Assembly (NCBI RefSeq): GCF_023896955.1
Contig: NZ_JAMHIW010000006.1
Location: 248,001 to 312,000 of the forward strand
Direction of reading: 5' to 3'
Length of the DNA stretch: 64,000 nt
From: Micromonospora sp. RHAY321
Lineage (GTDB): Bacteria > Actinomycetota > Actinomycetes > Mycobacteriales > Micromonosporaceae
The position numbers and the translations under genes were made by a program. The notes beneath the pieces are model-generated. The model had not been told where the DNA came from. It did no database searches and saw only the letters and a list, made by a program, of their open reading frames with translations. How positions within the stretch are numbered: the stretch's first letter is position 1; every line of letters begins with the position of its first letter. Shown piece after piece: positions 59,081-64,000 of the stretch.

Positions 59081-61852
59081 CTAGCGCGCGTCGACCTCGT
59101 CGATCTTCTCGGCGCCGAACGTCTCGCGGAGCAGCCGTACCGCCTGCTCCTCGCTGGACTCCCGGGCGGTCTTCTCGTCGATGACCTCGTCCAGCGGCTC
59201 GTCGCCCGGATCGAACCCCTCGTAGGTCGGGGTCGCCGGGGGCGCCGCGCCACCCGGCTTGCCGCCGCGTACCGGACCGTCGAAGTCCGGGTCGTAGGGC
59301 GGTTCGCCGGCCCATTCGGCGTCCGCGACGGGCCGGGCCGCCGCTCCGGTACGCGGACCGCGCCCCGCCGCCGCAGCGCGGGCCGCGGCGATGGCACTGC
59401 TCACCGGGGCACCGCCGGTGGCCGGCTGGCGGGCCGCCGGCGTCGGGTTGGCCCGACCGCCGGGCCTGCCGTCTCCGGCCGCCGCACCCGAGCCGTGCCC
59501 GTTCGACTGGGCGCCGGTCCCGTTGGTACGCCCCGGGCCGGCGCCATTCGCACCGGTCGCGCCGGAACCGCCGGTGGGGTCGTCCGCGGCCGAGCCGCCC
59601 GGCCGGGCGGCCTCCGGCCAGTCCTCGTCGTCCGTCGCCTCGGCGGCGGGGGCGCTGCCGCCGGGTCGGGCCGCTTCCGGCCAGTCGTCCTCGGCGTCGG
59701 CCGGCGCGGCCGATCCGCCGGGCTGGCCACCGCCCTCCCGACCCGCAGTATGGCCGACGGGCCGGGCTGCGCCCTGCCCACTCGCACCGTGGCCGACGGG
59801 CTGGCCACTGCCCTGCGGACCCGCACTGTGGCCGACGGGCTGGCCACCGCCGTGCGGGCTCGCGGCCTGACCGGCGGACGAGACACCGGGGCCGCCGCGC
59901 GCACCGGGCGACCCACCGGGCAGGTCACCCGGGGCGCCGCTCGGGACGGGTGCGGCGTTGGTGCTCGGCGGGGTGGCGGGAGCGGGAGGGGTGTCCACCG
60001 GGGCGGGTCGGGCCGGCGCGGCGGGCTGCGAGCGTGGCGGGCCGGACAACGACACGCCGCCCCGCTCGCCGGCCACCTCGCAGCGGATCTGCCAGCGCCC
60101 GCCCAACTCCTCGTAGAGCGCGTCGGTCAGCACCGCCGCGTGGTCGGCCATCATCTTGGCCAGCACGGTGGACTTCACCGTCAGCACCAGCATGTCGCCG
60201 TCGAGTTCGCGCACCACCGCGTCACGCATCAGGGCGGCGATCCGCTTGTTGGTCCGGTTGACCTTGCCGATCACGTCGGGCCACGCCCTGCGGACCGTGA
60301 CCGCGTCCAGCGCAGCCGGCGTGGCACCGGGTCGGGGCGGCTCCGGCGTCGCCGGGTCGGGGAGCACCGCCGACGGCGGCACCGCGCGACGTGGGGCCGG
60401 CGACCCCCCGGGCGAACCGGTGCCGGCGGGTGCGCCCCGGTCGGCGGAGGTCGGCGCGGCGGTCGCCGACGCGCCGGGTGACGCCGGGATCGGGGAGTCG
60501 GCGTTCGGGGCCGTCACGTTCGAGCCTGCGGCGTTCGGGGCCGGAGCGCTCGGGGCTGGGTCGACGTTCCACGGGGGTGCCGAGGTCGGGGCGGCGGCGG
60601 GTGCCGGGGCGGCGGCAGCCGGGGACGGAGTGGCCGGCTGTGGGCGTACCACCGGGTTGGTGGCCGGCGCGGAGCCGGCGTCGGCGCCGCCCAGGGTGAG
60701 CCGGCGTTCCATCCGCTCCAGGCGCTGGAGCAGGCCGCCGGTGGTGTCGTCCGCGCCGGGGAGCAGCATCCGGGCGCAGATCAGCTCCAGCAGCAGCCGG
60801 GGCGCGGTGGTGCCGCGCATCTCGACCAGCCCGTTGTGCACGATGTCGGCGCAGCGGGACAGCGTGGCCGAGCCGAGCTGCGAAGCCTGGGCGGCCATCC
60901 GCTCGATCTGGTCGGCGGGGCCGTCGATGAGGCCCTTCGCGGCGGCGTCCGGCACCTGCTGGAGAACGATCAGGTCGCGCAGCCGCTCCAGCAGGTCGGA
61001 GGCGAACCGGCGCATGTCGTGCCCGGCCTCGGCGACCCGGTCGACGGTGGCGTACGCGGCGGCGCCGTCACCGGCGGCCAGCGCGTCGCACATCTCGTCG
61101 ATCAGCGCCGAGTCGGTGACCCCGAGCAAGGCGACGGCCCGGGCGTAGCTGACCCCCTCCGCGCCGGCGCCGGCGATGAGCTGGTCGAGCACGGAGAGGC
61201 TGTCCCGCATGCTGCCGCCACCGGCGCGCACCACCAGCGGAAAGACCGCCGGCTCGACGGTGACCCCCTCCGCCTCGCAGAGCTGCTCCAGATAGGGGCG
61301 CACCACCTTCGGCGGGAACAGCCGGAACGGGTAGTGGTGGGTCCGAGACCGGATCGTGCCGAGGACCTTCTCCGGCTCGGTGGTGGCGAAGATGAACTTG
61401 ACGTACTCCGGGGGCTCCTCGACGAGCTTGAGCAGGGCGTTGAAGCCCTGCGTCGAGACCATGTGCGCCTCGTCGATGATGTAGATCTTGAAGCGGCTGC
61501 TGGCCGGCGCGAAGAAGGCACGCTCGCGCAGCTCGCGGGCGTCGTCGACACCGCCGTGGCTGGCCGCGTCGATCTCGATCACGTCGATGGAGCCGGTGCC
61601 GTCGGTCGCCAGCGAGCGGCAGGACGCACACTTGCCGCACGGCTCGGGGGTGGGGCCCTGCTCACAGTTGAGCGAGCGGGCCATGATCCGGGCGCTGGTG
61701 GTCTTGCCGCAGCCACGGGGGCCGGAGAAGAGGTAGGCGTGGTTGAGCCGCCCGCTACGCAGGGCCTGCGACAACGGCTCGGTGACGTGCTCCTGCCCGA
61801 TGACCTCGGCGAAGGTACGCGGCCGGTACTTGCGGTAGAGCGCCAGCGTCAC
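59081..61852 (-). CDS. dnaX: DNA polymerase III subunit gamma/tau
   Basis: 923 residues. GTG 61852 (GGAGG upstream) begins MTLALYRKYRPRTFAEVIGQ, the universal DnaX start. Walker A GPRGCGKT (44-51), zinc ligands Cys63, Cys72, Cys75, Cys78, Walker B IIDEAH (125-130) and an SRC-type sensor region. The clamp-loader core (to ~380) is followed by Pro/Ala/Gly-rich linkers, a tau-like domain (about 545-630, 'VRRAWPDVIGKVNRTNKRIA') and another low-complexity stretch. No A-rich slippery site for a gamma frameshift was seen. The SRP RNA gene lies upstream on the same strand. Confidence 0.95.
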   Translation of the reverse strand: MTLALYRKYRPRTFAEVIGQEHVTEPLSQALRSGRLNHAYLFSGPRGCGKTTSARIMARSLNCEQGPTPEPCGKCASCRSLATDGTGSIDVIEIDAASHGGVDDARELRERAFFAPASSRFKIYIIDEAHMVSTQGFNALLKLVEEPPEYVKFIFATTEPEKVLGTIRSRTHHYPFRLFPPKVVRPYLEQLCEAEGVTVEPAVFPLVVRAGGGSMRDSLSVLDQLIAGAGAEGVSYARAVALLGVTDSALIDEMCDALAAGDGAAAYATVDRVAEAGHDMRRFASDLLERLRDLIVLQQVPDAAAKGLIDGPADQIERMAAQASQLGSATLSRCADIVHNGLVEMRGTTAPRLLLELICARMLLPGADDTTGGLLQRLERMERRLTLGGADAGSAPATNPVVRPQPATPSPAAAAPAPAAAPTSAPPWNVDPAPSAPAPNAAGSNVTAPNADSPIPASPGASATAAPTSADRGAPAGTGSPGGSPAPRRAVPPSAVLPDPATPEPPRPGATPAALDAVTVRRAWPDVIGKVNRTNKRIAALMRDAVVRELDGDMLVLTVKSTVLAKMMADHAAVLTDALYEELGGRWQIRCEVAGERGGVSLSGPPRSQPAAPARPAPVDTPPAPATPPSTNAAPVPSGAPGDLPGGSPGARGGPGVSSAGQAASPHGGGQPVGHSAGPQGSGQPVGHGASGQGAARPVGHTAGREGGGQPGGSAAPADAEDDWPEAARPGGSAPAAEATDDEDWPEAARPGGSAADDPTGGSGATGANGAGPGRTNGTGAQSNGHGSGAAAGDGRPGGRANPTPAARQPATGGAPVSSAIAAARAAAAGRGPRTGAAARPVADAEWAGEPPYDPDFDGPVRGGKPGGAAPPATPTYEGFDPGDEPLDEVIDEKTARESSEEQAVRLLRETFGAEKIDEVDAR

Positions 61853-62032
61853 TCGTCCCGCCTCCTCTCGACCGAGCCATTCTGCGCCGGTCGGGCGCGG
61901 GTGACCACCCACCCCGCCGGGCACCTTGGGTTACCGCGCTTGATCGACTCGGCTTCCTGGAAACCGGGGTGTCCGCATGCCCGGGATGCCCCGACATCAC
62001 CGATGTCGAGTGGATCAACCAGGCCCACAGAC

Positions 62033-62130
62033 AAAAAGGCCTCCCGTGCACCCGGCAGAGCTCGCTTATCCTTGCTGCCTTCCGGCCCTGGGGAGGTTCA
62101 CGAGATACCGCCGCACGGGAGGTGACGCCA
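62033..62130 (-). ncRNA. ffs: Signal recognition particle RNA, small (4.5S-like) type
   Basis: On the minus strand the conserved tip 'CCAGGGCCGGAAGGCAGCAA' contains the GGAA tetraloop and symmetric internal loop that bind Ffh. The ends pair as CCTCCCGTGC (62122-62113) with GCACGGGAGG (62049-62040), and a TTTTT run at 62037-62033 ends the transcript. About 98 bases; no Alu domain. Position next to dnaX is a common bacterial arrangement. Exact ends are inferred. Confidence 0.88.
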
Positions 62131-62159
62131 AGCCTACCCGACGGCCCGTCGATCTTCAG
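62131..62159 (-). promoter_or_regulatory. Promoter of SRP RNA
   Basis: CTGAAG as -35 (62159-62154) and TAGGCT as -10 (62136-62131) with a 17-base spacer on the minus strand; the -10 directly precedes the inferred 5' end. Confidence 0.5.
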
Positions 62160-62170
62160 GGGGTGGTGGG

Positions 62171-62199
62171 GTGACCCTGCCCGTGGGGGCCTGTATCCT
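62171..62199 (+). promoter_or_regulatory. Promoter of tRNA-Ser
   Basis: GTGACC (62171-62176) and TATCCT (62194-62199), 17-base spacer, seven bases before the tRNA 5' end. Confidence 0.6.
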
Positions 62200-62206
62200 G
62201 GCTCGC

Positions 62207-62291
62207 GGAGGATTCGCCTAGAGGCCTAGGGCGCACGCTTGGAAAGCGTGTTGGGTTTACACCCTCACGAGTTCGAATCTCGTATCCTCCG
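62207..62291 (+). tRNA. tRNA-Ser (anticodon GGA)
   Basis: 85 bases, class II tRNA with a long variable arm. Acceptor GGAGGAT/ATCCTCC, anticodon stem CACGC/GCGTG with loop TTGGAAA, discriminator G, T-loop TTCGAAT. Reads TCC/TCT codons. CCA is not encoded (CTC follows). Confidence 0.95.
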
Positions 62292-62313
62292 CTCGCCTGA
62301 GCAGCACGAACGA

Positions 62314-62343
62314 CAGGGCCGGCCCCTACGGGGACCGGCCCTG
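62314..62343 (+). terminator. Terminator of tRNA-Ser
   Basis: Stem of 13 base pairs with one bulged base (62314-62326 with 62330-62343), 22 bases after the tRNA. Confidence 0.6.
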
Positions 62344-62380
62344 AGTCGTCTCTACGGCCGCTGCCGTCCCAGTTGTCGTC

Positions 62381-62641
62381 TCACTTGCCCTGCGCCGGGC
62401 GCTCGGGCGGCGGTCTGGCGCCGCTCTCCCCCGCCTTTGCAAGGCAGCGCTCAGGGGTGCTAGCCGCTCCGACGGTTCGAACCACGGCGAGGGGTTGCAG
62501 CCGCACAACCGGGGCAGTCCAGCAGGCCGAGGATTCGGTCGCGACCTCTGCCCCGCAGGTGCACACCAGGTTGGGGCCATCGCAACCGTCTAGGCCCCAG
62601 CAGCCGTTCCGGCGCTTGCGGTCCGGATGTAGGCGACGCAC
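62381..62641 (-). CDS. Small Cys-rich protein, uncertain
   Basis: 86 residues from GTG 62641. The middle section has five cysteines in NGCWGLDGCDGPNLVCTCG and ATESSACWT, a pattern that could be a small zinc ribbon and is unlikely to arise as antisense noise. No ribosome-binding site is clear and the last 25 residues are low complexity. It may also be a degraded fragment. The rest of the 480-base gap between tRNA-Ser and the secreted repeat protein (62292-62771) shows nothing else. Confidence 0.35.
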   Translation of the reverse strand: MRRLHPDRKRRNGCWGLDGCDGPNLVCTCGAEVATESSACWTAPVVRLQPLAVVRTVGAASTPERCLAKAGESGARPPPERPAQGK

Positions 62642-62771
62642 AAGCAGGCTCGGGACAAAGAGATCAAGAATTAAGGCGACAGGCCAGTCTTTGATCTCGA
62701 TGACGCTGATTCGAAGCGACTCGATCCGGGGCGATACCCGCGCCGCCCCGGATCGAGTGCTCAGCGGGCGG

Positions 62772-64000
62772 TCAGCAGGTCACGACGGCCGCGTTGACGA
62801 CAGCTTCGCCGCCGGCGGTAACGGTGACCGGGTTGGTCCAGGCCCGACTCTCGTAGGGAGAGCTGTTGTCGTAACTGGCCAGGGGTGCGTCGGCGGTGGG
62901 AGTGAAGCAGTACGGCTTCCGAAGGTAGAAGTCCGCCACGACACCACCGGGCCGGATCTGCGCGGTGAACGTGCCGTCCGCGTTGACCGACGCGGATACG
63001 CGGTTGTGGCCCGTCGAGTCGGAGTGCACCGAGACCTGAAGGCCGCTGTTCGTCACGCCCGACTCCTCGGCATCCCGCACCCCGTCCCGGTCAGCGTCCA
63101 GCCAAACGGTGCCGCGCACTGTCGCCGGCTCAACGATCGCGACGGTGGACTGGGCGGTGTTGTCGGAGATGTCGTCTTCCAGCGACGTGGTTGTCGCCGT
63201 AGCGGTCACGGTCGCGATGTCACCCGGCGCGGCGCTGGCCACCGTGGCGGTCAGTTGCATTGGATCGGGGGTGTATCCGGCCGCGATGTAGGTGTTTACG
63301 CAGTCCCAGGCTGGCCGGCCGGAGGCGGGGTCGGTGCCGAACGTGCAGTGCCAGGGATAGTTGTACGGCTCTCCGACACGGGCGAAGCCGTCCGGCAGCG
63401 GCACCGTGACGTGGATGTCGCGGGCGGCCATGTTGCCCGCGTTGCCCACCTGCACGGAGATGTTCACTGTGTCGCCGACGATCGCCTCGGCGGGATTGGC
63501 CTGAACCGCCGTGACCTCCAGGTCGGTCACCCCCCGGACGTAGGCGATCGTGGCCTCGCCCACGTTGTTGGCCGTGGACAATTCGCTGCTGGTCGTCGTG
63601 GCCGTCGCGGTCACCGCTGCGGTCGTGCCGGCCGGGGCGGGCGGAAAGGAGAAGTCGAATCGCAGCTTCGGGGCGCTCGCCCCCGCAGCGAGCGTCCCGT
63701 ACGTGCAGGTGCCGGCGACGAAGTCACACTGCCAGCCCTCTGGCGGCCAGTTGCCGTCAGTGAAGTAGGCGCCGGCCGGTAGACCGTAGGTCAGGGTGAC
63801 GTCCTCGACCCGATTCCTGCCGATGTTGCGGACCTCGACCTCCACGGTGACTCCACCGCCGACGTCGACGACCTGGTCACGGGGGGCGACACCGGTGGCG
63901 GTTACCGTCAGGTCAGCCCGGCTGGGCGCTGCGAGGGCCGGTGACGCGGGCAGCACCGCGGTCACCAACGACACAAGTAAGCCCAGGCTGAGCGCCTGGG
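62772..64000 (-). CDS. Secreted DUF11-type repeat protein (5' end outside window)
   Basis: Open at the right edge. The visible ~409 residues begin inside a signal peptide (QALSLGLLVSLVTAVLPASP, then ALAAP); the GTG at 63974 is internal to that hydrophobic run, so the true start is beyond 64000. Two DUF11-like domains follow ('ADLTVTATGV' ... 'STANNVGEATIAYV'; 'DLEVTAVQANPAEAIVGDTV' ... 'DISDNTAQSTVAIV'), then an SdrD-B-like module ('VRGTVWLDADRDGVRDAEES'). No sorting motif at the C-terminus, which ends AVVTC. A TTA leucine codon (63980-63978) lies in the signal peptide. Probably an exported surface protein. Confidence 0.8.
   Translation of the reverse strand, partial: QALSLGLLVSLVTAVLPASPALAAPSRADLTVTATGVAPRDQVVDVGGGVTVEVEVRNIGRNRVEDVTLTYGLPAGAYFTDGNWPPEGWQCDFVAGTCTYGTLAAGASAPKLRFDFSFPPAPAGTTAAVTATATTTSSELSTANNVGEATIAYVRGVTDLEVTAVQANPAEAIVGDTVNISVQVGNAGNMAARDIHVTVPLPDGFARVGEPYNYPWHCTFGTDPASGRPAWDCVNTYIAAGYTPDPMQLTATVASAAPGDIATVTATATTTSLEDDISDNTAQSTVAIVEPATVRGTVWLDADRDGVRDAEESGVTNSGLQVSVHSDSTGHNRVSASVNADGTFTAQIRPGGVVADFYLRKPYCFTPTADAPLASYDNSSPYESRAWTNPVTVTAGGEAVVNAAVVTC

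Noticed and set aside
59081..61852. Programmed frameshift in dnaX giving a short gamma product
   Set aside because: No A-rich slippery heptamer or downstream hairpin was seen; the frame is continuous through the tau-like region.
62373..63782. 469-residue plus-strand frame
   Set aside because: Antisense to the DUF11-type secreted protein, whose repeats and signal peptide are clear; the plus-strand translation is Gly/Arg/Val noise.

Overview
The window is very GC-rich, uses GTG starts freely, and carries WhiB, YbaB/RecR/DnaX, an SRP RNA and a gene order shared with mycobacteria. This points to a filamentous actinomycete, most likely a Micromonospora or close relative (Micromonosporaceae). It reads as chromosomal; I see no integrase, transposase, phage gene or CRISPR array.

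Layout. 1-5.3 kb: end of an acyl-CoA dehydrogenase gene; a solute-binding lipoprotein translationally coupled to a polytopic membrane protein; a transmembrane Ser/Thr kinase; two small membrane proteins. 5.3-19.1 kb: a 1206-residue adenylate cyclase/ATPase, MBL hydrolase, RidA and DUF4177 proteins, two ArsA-like ATPases, a WhiB4-like protein, a class A penicillin-binding protein, a YqeY-like protein and a metallophosphoesterase. From RidA to the phosphoesterase this matches the mycobacterial Rv3677c-Rv3683 neighbourhood. 19.1-21.4 kb: tRNA-Pro, small genes, a methyltransferase. 21.4-32.3 kb: four consecutive paralogues of about 870 residues, each with a signal peptide, a beta-helix, a middle domain and three 'LDTR' modules. 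This array is the most distinctive part of the window.

32.4-46.1 kb: an MFS transporter, secreted 5'-nucleotidase, GGCT-like protein, calcineurin-like phosphoesterase, GAF-GGDEF diguanylate cyclase, asd-ask (aspartate pathway), a lipoprotein, nitroreductase, and a divergent ArsR regulator/MFS pair whose MFS gene has a TTA codon. 46.1-50.8 kb: leuA behind a leader peptide with four consecutive Leu codons, a DHA2 exporter, and a secreted HNH nuclease lipoprotein coupled to a small unknown gene. 50.8-56.7 kb: a complete oligopeptide ABC transporter. 57-64 kb: recR, ybaB, a possible gene remnant, a DUF998 protein, dnaX, SRP RNA, tRNA-Ser and, running off the right edge, a secreted DUF11-type repeat protein with an in-frame TTA codon.

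Recurrent non-coding themes: about eight genes appear leaderless, with a -10-like hexamer 6-7 bases before GTG/ATG. Strong hairpins end most units. At least two intergenic palindromes of about 75 bp share CGCGATC ends and look like a dispersed repeat family.
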